64,000 nt of DNA from Oxyruncus cristatus (GCA_013399855.1 VXAY01003154.1:1056106-1120105); one strand, 5' to 3'; shown: positions 25,399 to 38,240, counted from the first letter of the stretch. Made by a program: numbers and translations. The notes: generated by a model not told the origin, from the letters alone.

Positions 25399-28300
25399 AT
25401 TCTGAAGTTTATATTATTACTGCTTTTAAGGTTGAAAAGCAAATTAAGGTATCAAGGTCTTTCTTGAGTAGGAAAGGGGACGATATTTCCTATTCATGTA
25501 CAGTGAGATGCAAGACATCTGTACAAACCTGACTTTTCTCAAGTTTTGAAGTTGCTGTTTAGTCTCAGTCAGATAAACACTGAAGACTTCAAGGGGAAGA
25601 CTTCAATATTTCCTTTGGAGGAAAATTTTTTTTTTACCACTATGGAAAGCAAAGATACCCAAAAATGGCAGGACAAGGTTTTGTGCCCTAAGCAAATAAT
25701 GCTTCACAATTGCTTCTCCCCTTCACCCTCTAACCAGGTGGAATTGTGCTGCTTAGATAATAAAATGGCAAAAAGACCAGCTCTTTGAACAATAAATGTT
25801 CTGGAGATATACTACTCCAAACCTCTGCCAGAAAAACTGAAGGCAAAATGGAAACACATCATGAAAAATGTGACCATCCTGCTAAAAGACCTTTAGCAAA
25901 TAACTAGATTAAGTAGCTTGAACAAAAGCAAAGTGAGTATTTTAACACAGCATCCTCTTAATTTGGATCCCTGAGAATATTTGAGAGATTACAAACAAAA
26001 TGAGTGAGGATTAATTCTGGCAACAGTCAATTTGCCCTGTGATTTAAAATATGTAGTAAGTACATACATCTTCCCTTGCCAGTACAACCTCTTGTATCCC
26101 TCACTGAAGTCAATAAGCCTCATGGTCCCACTAGGAATAAACCTCAGCTCTTTCAAGAGGTCTCAGGGCAACATAATTGCAGTGTTGCAACCTGATCTTA
26201 TCACCGAGAAACAACTTCACTCACTTACAGGTAGTAGCCTGCATTTTCGGAATAAAATATAAGAACTAAAACTTAAAGGGGTTTTACATTGCTCTGCGTT
26301 ATTGCACTTACTAGTTTAACTCAGGCATTTCCATGCATGACCATACAGCCAATAATATAATGTATCTGTGCTATTTTTGTCACTGCATTCCAGGCACAGG
26401 CCAATTTACAATATTCTTCATCTTTTAATCAACAGCTGCCTTCATCCCTCAGCTTCCAGAGGAATATGCCAGGTCTTTATAGGAGGAAAAAAGTACAAAA
26501 GAAACCTAATGGCAGCTAGAGATACTCACTCTGGAAGAAAATGAGATTTTAGTAAAAATCATTTACACAGACCAAAAGAATTTTTACACCTTTCTTTTTC
26601 ATAAGTTTCGTGCCAGACCACACTGAAAAGGGACATACTATACAAACTGAGGTTCATTCTGCTCAGTAGAACAGAAGTAGCAACAGGAGTTTAGATTGTT
26701 GTCTCTACTGGTAGTCAATAGTATTTGGTGGGCTCAGGGAGTTGATACGTTAGCAAGAGTTAATGTCTCCTCTTATGTGTCAACCCTAAAGCCTCATATC
26801 AAAAATCTAGGCACCATGTAATTATAAAACTCTCATTTACCACACAGTTTGTAACCCTATAGTCAATCACTCTTCTCTTGCTTACCAATAGTTTATGAAA
26901 TTGATTTTCCTATCAGCTCTTTCAACTTCATTTTCTCTTGGTAATCTACTAATTTAATTTTCCTTCTGTTTTTGTTCTTAATATTAACAACTACTTGTCG
27001 CCCTCCCACAGCCTTCTCATTACTAGTATATCCACTATTATATCTATTCCTGAATCTGTCTTCCTACAGTCAAAATTTTTGTACTTAGGCATGGAAATAA
27101 ACAAGTAAAATTCGGGGTTCAGTTCAAGTTCAATATGACCAACGTAATCCAGTTTGGTTCAAGCCAAGTGATAAAGTCACCAGTAAAGAACTGGCTCATT
27201 CATGCTAGGTTTGCACATAAGCCTGAATGCAAACTCTGGTTTAAAGCACTCTCATTTCTTCTACTTGCCATAGCTCAGCACCAAATCTTTTATATCTTCT
27301 ATTCCAACACTGGAATGAAAGATAAGGTGAGTTACAACAGACACACCCTATCAAAAGCTGTTTCTGCCCATTTCAGACAATTTGTTCCTCATCCTAAGAG
27401 CAGAAAAAAAGAAGTTTTTCTCCTTTCTGAGCACAAGCACCGAGGCTGACCTTTGTTTGGCTGATTTTAGAGCCAATGAGTTAAAAAAAAAGTGAGGGAG
27501 AGAGGAGGCAAGAGCAGGTTCACTGTGTTACACCAAGTCAGCAAGTCAGTTGCCTGTGATCCTGGGTCCAGCTCTGCTACAGCCTGGCTGAGACATCTCT
27601 GCCCAAGCTTCTGATTAAATTGCCAGAGATGTGAGAAAATCTGTATAGTGGAGCTGTGCAAGATAAGAAAGATAAGATTGCAGAGGTAAGACTGCTGAGA
27701 TGAAGACAAGTAGTAGCTCAGAGATTCAAGGTGAAAAGACCCCAACAGGAGAGGTATACGATCCTAAAGGGAAAACCAGGGAACCAACAGCAGCTCAGTG
27801 ACCTCAGTAATCAACTCCTCCCAGGGAGCAGTGGAAGGCTATTCCTCCCCATTTGACTAAAATAGGCCCAACTACCTCGTCAGCAGAGACTTTTCAGGTG
27901 CCCGATCAGGAGTGGTGAGCAAAGTAATGTTCAGCGTAGTTGCTCACTGGTTATTACTACTGACTGTCTGTGTCAGGAGGTTGTGTTACACATTTGAGAT
28001 TTGCATCTCCTGCTAGCAAAGTCTCTGCACACAGTAGAAGGGATCCAGGCAGGAAGTGTAACAGTAACCTAAAGAACCCTGGGTTTTATTTGCTTATAAC
28101 AAGTTTACTGGTCTTTTTGGCTGCAAAGGGCTGAGATCAGTCAGAAGGAGGTAATAGGTTGACCACTCAATATTCTGCACAAGTGACAACTCATAAATTA
28201 AAATCTTTAAGATTGCAGATGCACCAGCAGCAAGTCTTACCTAATAAACTCAGGTACAAAGGTCACAGTTTAGGATTTAGAAAATGGTGTGAATATATTA

Positions 28301-28342
28301 AAAAAAAAAGAAAAAAAAAGAAGAAACAAAAGAAGAAAAGAA
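28301..28342. repeat. A/G-rich simple repeat
   Basis: Runs of A interrupted by G give an imperfect AAAAAG/AAGAAG tract. It lies about 85 bp upstream of the nested CR1 block. Confidence 0.85.
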
Positions 28343-28424
28343 TAGATAAACATGAAGAAATTTCTGTCACTGGCTACTGAGCACCTTAACCTCTCACTCA
28401 CCTGTCAGAGTTCACTCAGTCACC

Positions 28425-28556
28425 ACTTCTACTCCCAACACATACCCACAGTGGAGTACTGCAGGGGTCTATCCTGGGATTTTCCCTATTTAAAAACTTT
28501 ATGTAGTGGTTGGAGGAGGCTTTAAAGCGAACTTGTAACAATTCTGCAGATGATCC
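28425..28556 (+). mobile_element. CR1: Older CR1 LINE, 5' half of interrupted copy
   Basis: Plus-sense relic of the CR1 ORF2 reverse-transcriptase end. The GGTCTATCCTGGGATTTTCC segment (from about 28467) corresponds to the family's conserved 'GS(I/V)LGP-LF' block, and TTCTGCAGATGATCC (28542-28556) corresponds to the F-A-D-D stretch. The sequence between is heavily decayed. The copy breaks at 28556, where a younger CR1 is inserted, and resumes at 28934 with CAAACCAGGAGG, the next bases of the same element. Confidence 0.75.
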
Positions 28557-28933
28557 TGGGGTTGTTTAGCCTGGAGAGGAGAAGACTCAGGGGAGACCTC
28601 ATCACTCTCTACAACTACCTGAAAGGAGGTTGTAGCCAGATGGGGGTTGGTCTCTTCTCTTAGGCAACCAGCAGTAAGACAAGAGGGCACAGTCTTAAGC
28701 TCTGCCAGGGGAAGTTTAGGTTAGATATTAGAAAGAAATTCTTTACAGAGAGAGTAATCAGCCATTGGAATGGGCTGCCCAGGGAAGTGACGGATTCTCC
28801 GTCCCTGGAGGTTTTTAAGATGAGGCTGGACGTGGCACTTAGTTCCATAGTCCACTAACTGCAGTGGTGTTGGATCAAGGGTTGGACTTGATGATCTCAG
28901 AGGTCCTTTCCAATCCGTCTGATTCCATGATCC
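28557..28933 (+). mobile_element. CR1: Younger CR1 LINE 3' end nested in an older CR1
   Basis: Plus-sense, 5'-truncated CR1 starting at TGGGGTTGTTTAGCCTGGAG and running through GGGGAGACCTCATCACTCTC, GGCAGTAAGACAAGAGGGC-like wording, AATGGGCTGCCCAGGGAAGT, GGACTTGATGATCTCAGAGG and TTCCAATCC to a decayed GATTCCATGA terminus. It closely resembles the minus-strand copy at 34100-34583; both share the AAGATGAGGCTGGACGTGGC wording. ATGATCC is present at both junctions (28550-28556 and 28927-28933). That could be a target duplication or similarity between the CR1 tail and the target. Confidence 0.92.
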
Positions 28934-29168
28934 CAAACCAGGAGGTTCATGCATTATAGGAAGGATTTACATTCAGAGAGGTTTAGGCAGGTTGGAGGAT
29001 TTGCCCACTGAGAACTTCATGAAATTAAAAATTAGGACAAATGGATGTTTCTCCATCTGCACAGGAAGAGGCCCTGGCACTGGTACAGGCTGGGAAATGG
29101 GAGATGACTGGGAGATGACTGAATGGGGAACAGCTCTGAGGAAAAGGAAGGACAAAAAGAATCAAGTT
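28934..29168 (+). mobile_element. CR1: Older CR1 LINE, 3' half of interrupted copy
   Basis: Continuation of the copy broken at 28556. CATTCAGAGAGG (about 28969), GGCAGGTTGGAGGATTTG, GAACTTCATGAAATT and GGCACTGGTACAGGCTGGGA follow the order of the CR1 segment just downstream of the ADD motif in full-length elements. A GGGAGATGACT unit is duplicated in tandem near 29098-29120. The element fades out before the 3' terminal repeat. Confidence 0.82.
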
Positions 29169-32100
29169 GGGTTTTGTTAGAAAAAAGTTCCAGCCTTTAG
29201 GCCAAGGCCCTAATACTTCTAGGCAATATGTTACAATATCATCACTTTATTTTAAAAAGTCATAGTCTTTGTTTTTAACAAACCTGCATGTTTTAAAAAG
29301 CGTTTGAAATTACGATGGATTACTGTATTTTTGGAAGGGAAGTAGATATGATTCTTAAAAGCAAAACCTTAGGGAAATTTATAAAGTTCCTATGGAAATA
29401 TCTACAAGGCTAGTATGGTAGAAGCAATGTCTATTGCATAGACAGGCAACCTGCAGACTATGTATAGGAATAATAAAATGAGTTGGTACATTGTTTTGTG
29501 GAATCACAGTTCCTCTGCTGTTGGGATCATTTGAAATCAGTTTCCTGTACTTGCTTTTTCATGGAAAAGAAGTTTTATGTTTGAATGTATCTCCCTAAAA
29601 GGGTATTTGGTATAAAAGGCTAGCAAATCAAGCTGCACACACACACATGGAAATACTTAAACACATAGATATGTACAGACACACTTTGAGAGGTTTCACC
29701 GTAAAAATGTGGATAAACTTCCAAATTATTACGGCATAATTTAGTTTAACTTCTGTCATTAGGATCTGATCCCACAAACTAGATGGCCCAGATTAAATCA
29801 GTGAATTTTAGTGAAGTATCTAAGGTCTCAGGAAAACTTGCAGTGAGTATAAAGTTGCCCATGCTTACTTTAATAAACATGGACATAAGAATTCTCCTAT
29901 TTCTGTGTTCACATTGCAGCCCTCTAGACCTGGATAGACAACAGTAACTTCATTTTTTGGGATGTTTTGTATTTCAGAACTTTCAAAACTACATAAAATT
30001 AAAATTATCTGCAGTCTCTACGTAAAGCACAGACCTCTAATTTGTCTCAGAGCAAAAATGGAAACCAAGGCACCCACAGGTGCCTGGAAGCTGTGAGTCC
30101 GGGATTACTTTTACTTTGTATGCTTCTTTATAGATAGGAGACAGGAAAAGAAGCAATTTGCGATAAAAATCAAAACCAGAAAGAGACAGATGTACTCACA
30201 AGTCAAGGCTCACCATTTCTTTGTGATATTATAGTTTGATGGAGGGGGAACTAAAACAACCCATGTCAAGTAAGATATGAGGAAAAATCAAAAATTAAAT
30301 AACAGCCTTCTCATAACCTACACCAGCACTGAATAAGACTTAATACAAATAAAGTCTAGTTGTTCAAAGGTCTCTGATCTGGCTGTGCAGATCCAGTTCT
30401 CACTGTGATTTAAAGCTGTCTCCTTGTCATTTTCCACCTGCATATATAACGTCATTCCAGGTTCTGCCTCCAAGTCACTCCCTCTCCGTATTGGAAACCT
30501 TTCAAATTACCTGCACCTTCTACTACGTTAAAACAGAGAACAAAATACATAAATCAACATGAAGCATTTTTCCTGTGCTTCCAGTTAAATCTTGTCTCAC
30601 TAAAGCTAATAATATAAAAATGTACCTCCTCAATGATCAGCTTTACTTAGTGGTGTGTGATAGTAACTGGGTGCAATGGCAATATGCATAATGTTTCAAA
30701 GCACACACATTATTTGTAGACTCCAAGAGAAATTATTGTTGTTTCTTGATATTTCCAGCTGAACCTACAGATTTTTTTCTGTAAATAATTTTTACAGTTG
30801 GTTTTAGTTACATTAATTCTGTTAACTACTAAAATTTCTGGAGAAACCTGGATTAAGTATCAAACAGCTTCAAATTCATCTACTATTTCTAAAGGTCTTT
30901 TTTTTTTTTTTAAGGAAAATAAAAACAGCACATAAATATTTCCTTCAATTACATACTCTAAAAAAAAATTGCCAGAAGGAAGTTAGTAAAAATCCTTCCT
31001 ATTTCATTATCAGTTGCTCCCACAGTAATCACTAAGTCTTTCATTTTGCATCTGCATTTGTGACAGTGACTGCTTACAGTCACTGGATTTGTATCCACCC
31101 GAAAGCGACTGACAAGCTCAAGTCTATTGTATAAGTACACATGCAGGATCAGGGATTTCATTTTCAGAGACAGCAATTCTGTCACAATAATATTTTTCTT
31201 TCAGAAATATCAATAGCATTTATTCACTCCTTTTTTTTAAGATTCTATTTTTCAGTTTCTCACTTCTAAAGTAAATTCATGGTCCTTTCTGGCTGATGGC
31301 TTGGATACTGCACATATAATCTTATTATTCTGCTCCTCCTCCTCTATTTTGTAAATTCTTTCTACCTACTTGCTCTTTTATTCTTACTTCATGAAGTAGT
31401 ATCAGACAACTTCATATATACATAAAAGTTATGCTGACTGTGTTCAAACAGCTCATTTCTGTTTTATCTTTTTCCTCAAATGCATTTCTTTTTATTCTAA
31501 ACTAAGGATAAAATGACATCTTCATTTTTATTTCTTCCACACTGTTGCACTTTAATTGATCTGCAAAAGATGTCAGAATGTTTTGAAGCTGAACAATGCA
31601 GCAGTTCAATCAAATGCCAAAGTCATGTTTGTGCAACGTTTTCTAAGAAAAAAAAAATAAAAAGGCAGCGACTCAAAGACTGGAAGAATTCATGGCCTTA
31701 TCATTTAATTTCCAAATAATTAACTGCTTTGGGGTGAACAAATCCTTTTTTTTTTGATGATTGATCTGCAGCCCTACATCATAAAATTGCCAAAGTATAG
31801 GTCTTAAGGGCTATGGTTTTTCTGATATTCATATCCATTAAATGCAATTTTCTAAGAAATGTTAATACAATTATGCCAGAAGGCAGCATAGCAGACATAC
31901 TAAATCTGCTTTTTCTATCACTTTTATGATCATATGAATCCATAACATCATATGAAATTCACAGGGAAAACAAAAAAACAAAACAAAACACACACACAAA
32001 AAAAAAAAAAAACCCACACACATAATATGACCCACATAGTCTCGAAACTGTTGCTAAATCAATATTTATATTTTGCACTGTGTTAAGGTGAAAAATAACT

Positions 32101-32556
32101 CTTAAATTATGCAACACCAGAAGAACTCAGCTATCTTGGTCAAAAATTTAGAAACCCTTAATACAAAGAATTTTAATACAAACTTGTAATTAAACTGTAA
32201 GTTGGCTGGTAAGGGATGTAGAAGGCATTCTTCCCCCCACAGAATCTACAGGACTGCAAGGGGTATAACAGCAGCTGCGTTGCTGCAAGCGGCCATTAGG
32301 GTATTTTCAGTTATTCTAGAAGATTCTGTCAACTATCAAAGCAGTCTGTAATTAGAGGAGCATATAAATCTCAGTGAGTATGCTCAAGATACAAGGAAGA
32401 TTTTATAAATCAAACTAACAGAAACCTCCTACTACCACAACCTCCATGAGCTGAAGAGACCAGCCAGCTCTTCAGTTGCTCAGGGCTGAGCAACCAAAGA
32501 ACTGAAAGCCTGCAATTGCACAGGTGTACTTGCCACTGACCACCTTCAGAGTGCAG
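29169..32556. other. AT-rich unique sequence, no gene seen
   Basis: No gene or transposon recognised. It contains a short AC run (about 29636-29650), a 15-nt T run (30898-30912) and the A/C-rich repeat listed at 31968. Confidence 0.55.
31968..32022. repeat. A/C-rich compound simple repeat
   Basis: CAAAA-type units lead into an ACACACAC stretch, a long A run and a second short CACACACA stretch. It is a compound microsatellite with no coding meaning. Confidence 0.9.
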
Positions 32557-32785
32557 ATCACAGAATCACAGAGTATGCTGAGTTGGAAGGGACCCACAAG
32601 GATCATGGAGTCCAACTCCTGGCCCTTTACAGGAAATCACACCATGTGTCCAAGAGTATTGTCCAAATGCTTCTTGAACTCTGTCAGGCTTGGTGTTGTG
32701 ACCACTTCCCTGGGGAATCTGTTCCAGTGCCCAACCAGCCTCTGGAGGAAGAACCTTTTTCTAATATCCAACCTAAACCTTGGTT
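32557..32785 (-). mobile_element. CR1: CR1 LINE 3'-end fragment
   Basis: Minus-sense CR1 of about 230 bp. ATCACAGAATCACAGAGT is the decayed terminal repeat, followed by GAGTTGGAAGGGACCCACAA, GGAGTCCAACTCCTGGCCCT, TTCCCTGGGGAATCTGTTCC and TTCTAATATCCAACCTAAAC. The GGACCCACAAGGATCA wording separates it from the subfamily at 34 kb. Confidence 0.9.
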
Positions 32786-32827
32786 GATTTTGAAATAAAA
32801 GAAGAGCTACCCTAAAGTATTACCGTG

Positions 32828-32936
32828 TACATAGATATATGTGTATATATGTATATGGAGAGAGGGAGAGAGAGCGAGCATGTATGCCTAAATACATACA
32901 TATATATATGTGTGTGTGTGTGTATATGTATATAAA
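32828..32936. repeat. Compound TA/GA/TG microsatellite
   Basis: TATATGTGTATATATGTA leads into GGAGAGAGGGAGAGAGAGCG, then a CATACATATATATATG stretch and (TG)n followed by (TA)n. Such tracts mutate quickly. The small frames on either strand translate the repeat. Confidence 0.92.
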
Positions 32937-34099
32937 CAGCATTTCCAAATTTGAAATGTGGAAGCTTTTCAGTTTCAAAAAAAAAGACAAACAAGATACT
33001 TTAGCAGATGCCTTATTACGAAATCCTGTCCATGTCCGCAGCTCTTAAAGATGAACACAATTTGCATAGTACTCACAGAAAAACTCCAGACAGAATATTT
33101 GTAATTCAGATTTGGCTTACAATGTATTAATTTACATTTTATAATGACTTTAGCAGAACATAAAAAAAAAAAAAAGCCAAGAATGAAATATGTTTTTCCC
33201 CAGTTACCAGAAAATAAAAGAGACACATTCAGTGCATTGGTAGTAAGAACATAACTTCAAAATTGAACATCACCACCAAGAAAAGAAATCACACTGGTCA
33301 GATTAAGCACTTCTTTTGCCCCAGGCACTTTATGAAACACAGAGTTCCCGAGCCCCTCCTTGAAAACTGTCATCTGAAATTCTAATGAAATCTCAGCTGA
33401 ATAAAGAACTGGTCCTCTTTCCTCCAAACACAGTAACTCTATATTAATTTCTTCATGCATCCACCTAAAACCCCATTAAAGTTAATGGGAGTTACATGTG
33501 CACCTATGTGGGAATAGCCCCATAAATATTCTTAAAGGGCACACAGACTGTAAAAGAAAAGTCTTCACAAGTAGGGGTTTTTTAATGATGTAAAATTGTT
33601 GCAATTTGGGGTAAGTTTCAAACAGAAATAAAGAGCAGTGGGAGGAATTTCCCACCTGGCTTTAAATTACAATTGCAGGAAATCAAGCTGCTTCTTTCAA
33701 AACTGGAGATAATAACAAATCCACAGAGTAGTTATATCTCTCTGCTACTGGGAATAACTTAAGAAAACTTCTTCACAGACAGTGCTGCATACGCAAAGAT
33801 TGATGAGTTTGACTAACCCTTAAAATCCCTACTTTCAAAAGGTTTTCTTTCTTTTTGCAGAAAACAGGACAGCACATCTAAAACAAAAGTGTTCTGAGCA
33901 CATTTTCAATTTTAACTGCAGTCCAGGTACAGGTCATTACATCTGTTCCATCAAAAGCCAAGAAGCAAGGCAGATATAACTGGGTTCCTAAATTTGTTGA
34001 GTCCCATGAAAATATATAATAAAAACGTAAATCCAACGCTGGGAAGAAAGGAATGGCATTGTGCAATGGCATTTTTCACAGAATTATGACAACCAACTT
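32937..34099. other. AT-rich unique sequence, no gene seen
   Basis: Nothing further recognised beyond the small inverted repeat at 33472 and a 13-14-nt A run near 33162. Confidence 0.5.
33472..33489. repeat. 18-nt inverted repeat, possible relic of an ancient amniote repeat
   Basis: CCCATTAA, AG, TTAATGGG is a perfect 8-bp inverted repeat with a 2-nt centre, followed by AGTTACATGTGCACC. Related CCATTGA-AGTCAATGG wording is common in old interspersed repeats of sauropsids, which suggests a remnant of one. Too little survives to name the family. Confidence 0.35.
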
Positions 34100-34583
34100 A
34101 GAATCACAGAATCAGCCGGGTTGTAAAGGACCTCTGAGATCATCAAGTCCAACACTTGATCCAACTCCACCGCGGTTACCAGACTATGGAACTAAGTGCC
34201 ACGTCCAGCCTCATCTTAGAAACCTCCAGGGATGGAGAATCCACCACTTCCCTGGGCAGCCCATTCCCATCCCTGATTACCCTCTCTGTAAAGAATTTCT
34301 TTCTGATATCTAACCTAAACCTCCCCTGGCACAGTTTAAGGCCATGCCCTCTTGCCCTACTGCTGGTTGCCTGGGAGAAGAGACCAACCCCACCTGGCTA
34401 CAACCTCCTGTCAGGGAGTTGCAGAGAGTGATGAGGTCTCCCCTGAGCCTTCTCTTCTCCAGGCTAAACAACCCCAGCTCCCTCAGCCTCTCCTCAGAGG
34501 ACTTGTGCTCCAGTCCCTTCACCAGTCTCGTTGCTCTTCTCTGGACCTGCTCCAGCACATCAATATCCTTCCTGAACTTCATG
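34100..34583 (-). mobile_element. CR1: CR1 LINE 3' portion, about 480 bp
   Basis: Well-preserved minus-sense CR1. The plus strand starts AGAATCACAGAATCAGCC and continues through GGACCTCTGAGATCATCAAG, AAGTGCCACGTCCAGCCTCA, CCCTGGGCAGCCCATTCCCA, AGAATTTCTTTCTGATATC, CTCTTCTCCAGGCTAAACAA and CTCTTCTCTGGACCTGCTCC to CAATATCCTTCCTGAACTTC. The overlapping 90- to 91-codon frames on both strands arise because the element is GC-rich and stop-poor, not because they are genes. Confidence 0.95.
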
Positions 34584-37500
34584 GATAATACATTTGTAAA
34601 TTTAATAACACCTCACTAGATCAGTGGCTGCCTTACCTCCATTTCCAGCTGGGGAAATAGTAATATAAGATCTTAGTAGTGCACAGAATTAGGAAACAAC
34701 TCCTATCATACTCAACAACTCTTATACTCAGCAGGCCAGCCCAGGGTATTATCCAGCATCACAAAACACTGACAGCAATCTTTTACATATTTTGCCTACA
34801 TCTCAAAAATCCAAGTTAACTCCTGCAAGGGTGGGGAGAAATTACATGGCAGCAGGAAGGGAAAATGTCTCTGTACTTGAATTTGCCTGTTCTTACCAGA
34901 CCAGTCAGTTATTTTATCCTCAATCTCATCACACATTCTCTGTTTGGGGATCTGAATCCTAGCATTTCTTAAAAAATTGACTCCAATTCTCAGCTTCTCC
35001 CCAAAGGCTTTAAAATCCCGTCCCCCCACCACCCTTTCTACTGCCCTCAAATTTCCATTCAAATTAAATTTCTCTGTACTGTCACAGGGTCCTCCAGCCT
35101 TCTACTCATCCAGTTCAGCAACCTTATCCTCAGCTTCTTTACCCAATTCCCGCATTTTTCATACAAAACCTGCACAAACTGGCTGTTGCTCTTCCCTCCA
35201 ATATATATTACAGGTTCTTGTTCTAACCTAATCCAATAATTGTACTTATGTCTATACTAGGGCTACAACTTGGGCATTCCTATGAAAGAGAGAAAAAAAG
35301 AAAAAAAGAAAAAGAAAAAGGGGGGTAAAAATCTCCTTGCTTTGTCTTTCTGTGTTCAGCCACATCACACCTTTGAAAATAAGGAAAAGTAACTCTAGGA
35401 AATTTTCAGATCCACCATGCATGGTATAGAGAAACATCTCTGCATATGGATTCTAGTGCATTTACCCACCGTATGTACACCAGTCACTACAAAACATGTG
35501 CAAACTAATATTTTTCCAAAGCCATTTCTCCAAAATGGGCTAGCATTTTTTTAAAAAGTAGAAAAAGGCACATCTTTGTCATAAACCCAACCTACATTTC
35601 AAAAGTCACATCTCTGCTTTACCCCATGGGTGAACTAGATATTGACAACTAAAGGGCTGTAAAAATGTTGACAAGCAATGTGTTTTTTCACTAATTTCAT
35701 TCTGCTGAAATGGCTGAGCCTTTTTTTTGCTCAAATTGTCCCAAAATACTCAGCCTAAGTGTATACCCAATGTCCACATTAGCAGGAAAAGTTAGGTAGT
35801 GGAAATTAAGGAGTCACAATAAAAATGTTCTTACTCTTTAGGCAGCAGTAACAACGAAGGACTCAATGTGTGATAATTATCAGTTCTTCACTGCGTCTTC
35901 TATTTTACACTCAGTCGAGCTCTTATATTCTCTGTCGCTTCTTTTGTGTTGTTTTTGGTTTTTGTTTGGGTTTTTTTTTTGCTGACTAATTTGTTGCAGC
36001 CTTTGGACAAACCCAAGCAAATCTGACTGGAGCTCCAAGCAAATCTGCTCTGGGGCTAACTGTGCTCTGACAGGAACACAGCTAAAAAGGTGTGCTGTGC
36101 CCAGGTGTTTGGTGGTGGTAAATGCAGAATAACTGACCACTGCTGCTTCACCTTTACTACAAAGTGCATTGGCATCAATACAAAGCATCTGAGAGCCTCA
36201 GAAAGTGTGGAGGCTGAGCTTCAGACAAAAATATTTTATCCAAAGACATAGTACACATTCTTACCATAAGCTGGACTTTATAAGTCAGTGATCCATCATT
36301 TTGTTTCACAAATTTTGAAAGAATCCCCCAAGAAAAAATGCAGTAGCTGACCATAGATGAAACCAATATTAATATGAGAAGGATGAGGATGCAAAGCAGA
36401 TCTGGGAAAGGAATAAATCATTTCTCAGTCCCTACTTTCCCTCCCCAGACACAACTTTCTTCCAAATGCCTTTTGGAAGTATCTGGTTTAAATGAGCAAT
36501 TGAGTCAGAGTAATGATCTGACCTTTCCCAAGTATTATCTTACATGAAACACAATTGCTTTAAGACAAAGCACATATAATTATTCAAATAGGGGAGGCAT
36601 TTTTCTGCTAAGAGAAAGCAAGGTGCCATTTTCCATACTGAGCAGCACAATTTCAGAGCAATTGAGCCCTGGAGCTTTCTCTAAGCCTTCAGTCTCAGAA
36701 GCCCTACTACAGCACTTCTCCAAATCACTGAGTTCAGATAACTGAGAGGTATTTAACTGAAGCCTAAATCTATTAAATACAAATTGCATTTAAGTGACAT
36801 TAAGGATTTGATTGAAACCTGGAATACCGAGGGTAGAAGAGAGAGGAAGACAAAGGGATAGAAAGAATAGCAGTTTCATTTTGCCCACTGATATCAAATA
36901 CAACTTTTTTAATAAAGTCAAGAAAGGGACAATTTCTCCATTACTACACCCATTAAAATTTTCAATACTGCAAAAAGCTATTTTCCAGTAAAAACATTTG
37001 ACATTTGTCAGGCTGACAAAAAGCAGAACTAATGAATGTGAATATGTAATTTTCCCAGGAAGGTCAAAAGTACAAATATTATGCAGAAAGTTTAGTTGCT
37101 CGGCTTTAAAAATATTTCTTTATTTAACCTAGCTCAAAATCAGTAAGTTTTTCACTAAGATTTCACTTAAATTTCTGCTCAGAACAAACTGGGTGAAACC
37201 ATGGCATCAGCAAAACTGTGAATGAGGACCTCACTAAGACTGAGAAAAGACCTCTTAAGAAAGAGTGGGTAAAGAAAACATACAAGCAGACTCCTGAAAG
37301 GACACCTTTCCTCTGCATTTCATCCTGTTCTACCCCTAAAATATCAGACTGTTCACAAGTTTTAATAGCTCTATTTATGATTACTGAATATCTTGAAAAC
37401 TCCATAGGACGTGTGGGACGCTGCCTTCTGCAGCTTTTGTATACGATTGTATGTTTTGCTGGAGTAGGCTGAGCCTCACTCAGTTCAAGAAGACTACCCA

Positions 37501-37654
37501 CGTGTCTCATGGCAAGTGCATTTTCTTCCTGGCAAAGTCAACGCTGAGCAGCTGTGCATGGGGAGAGCTGCACCATCCAGCAGAGCAGAGACACTCCCCT
37601 TTACACCTGTGAAAGCTTTTACACAGTCTTGGAGAAATTATTCACACAATTAGG
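34584..37654. other. AT-rich unique sequence, no gene seen
   Basis: No supported gene. Minus-strand frames at 35880-36188 (102 codons) and 37163-37510 (115 codons) lack recognisable domains. A purine-rich GAAAAA tract ending in six G occupies about 35285-35325. Confidence 0.5.
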
Positions 37655-38240
37655 AAAACCACCTTCCCTCTACCTTTTCCCTGGCTCCATTCCATCACTC
37701 CAGAGTTCACCCCTTCCCACTTATTATCCCCACAGGTTACTCAGTCCCTTCAGCAAGGCGAGGAGAGGCAGGTGGAGGCTGCAGGACAGTGGTTACTGTC
37801 AGTACAAAGGTGTTTCTGTCTGCTGCACCTTTCTTCTAACACTTTTCCCCTTTGCCAGTGTGGGGTCTTCACGGGAGCTGCAGTTCCTTCAGGAATATCT
37901 ATCTCCCCTTGCATCAGTTTTCCACAGGCCACAGTATCCTCTCCACCACCATGCAGCATTCTCTTTTCTTTCTCTGGCCTCAGGGCTCTGAGGGTTGTCT
38001 CTCACACTTTTCCTCTGACCATTCTGCCCTCCCTTATCCCAGCTGTTCCCGAGGCAATACCATCATGGCCATGGGACTCAACCATGCCTGGTGGTGGGTC
38101 AGCAGGAGCTGGCTGGAAGTTGCTCTGTCTAATGTGGGGCAGCCCTTGCTGATCCTAACAAGGGACCCTTGGCAGCCCCACTCTACCAGAACCTACCTAC
38201 CTGCAACCAGTATACTGGCTTATATTCCCTAAATCCTTCT
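37655..38240 (-). mobile_element. Decayed avian LTR relative
   Basis: The block is GC-rich and follows the same order of landmarks as the better LTR at 43875-44914. ACCACCTTCCCTCTACC comes first, then GGACAGTGGTTACTGTCAGT (about 37782) and TGGGGTCTTCACGGGAGCTG. Near the far end are GGCCATGGGACTCAACCATG (about 38067), GCAGGAGCTGGCTGGAAGTT and ATGTGGGGCAGCCCTTGCT. The sense strand is taken as minus by comparison with the other copy. The 145-, 126- and 126-codon frames through it are overlapping and repeat-derived. Ends are approximate and no target duplication was found. Confidence 0.55.

Larger units (their letters stand above)
24011..28424. other. AT-rich unique sequence, no gene seen
   Basis: No supported gene. 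A modestly GC-richer stretch around 24300-24720 carries no recognisable domain or repeat landmark. Simple repeats at 25345 and 28301 are listed separately. Confidence 0.5.

Noticed and set aside
28159..28380. Lys-rich frame ending in a basic tail
   Set aside because: The basic tail is only translation of an A/G-rich microsatellite.
34310..34582. CR1-derived peptide on the minus strand, with a near-identical counterpart at 13242-13520, as a conserved gene family
   Set aside because: The likeness comes from the shared CR1 sequence. It is repeat-derived and lies outside any intact reverse transcriptase.
37554..38232. Plus-strand frames of 145, 126 and 126 codons as genes
   Set aside because: They overlap in different frames over one GC-rich LTR-derived block, with minus-strand frames as well, and show no domain. 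Low stop density from GC content explains them.
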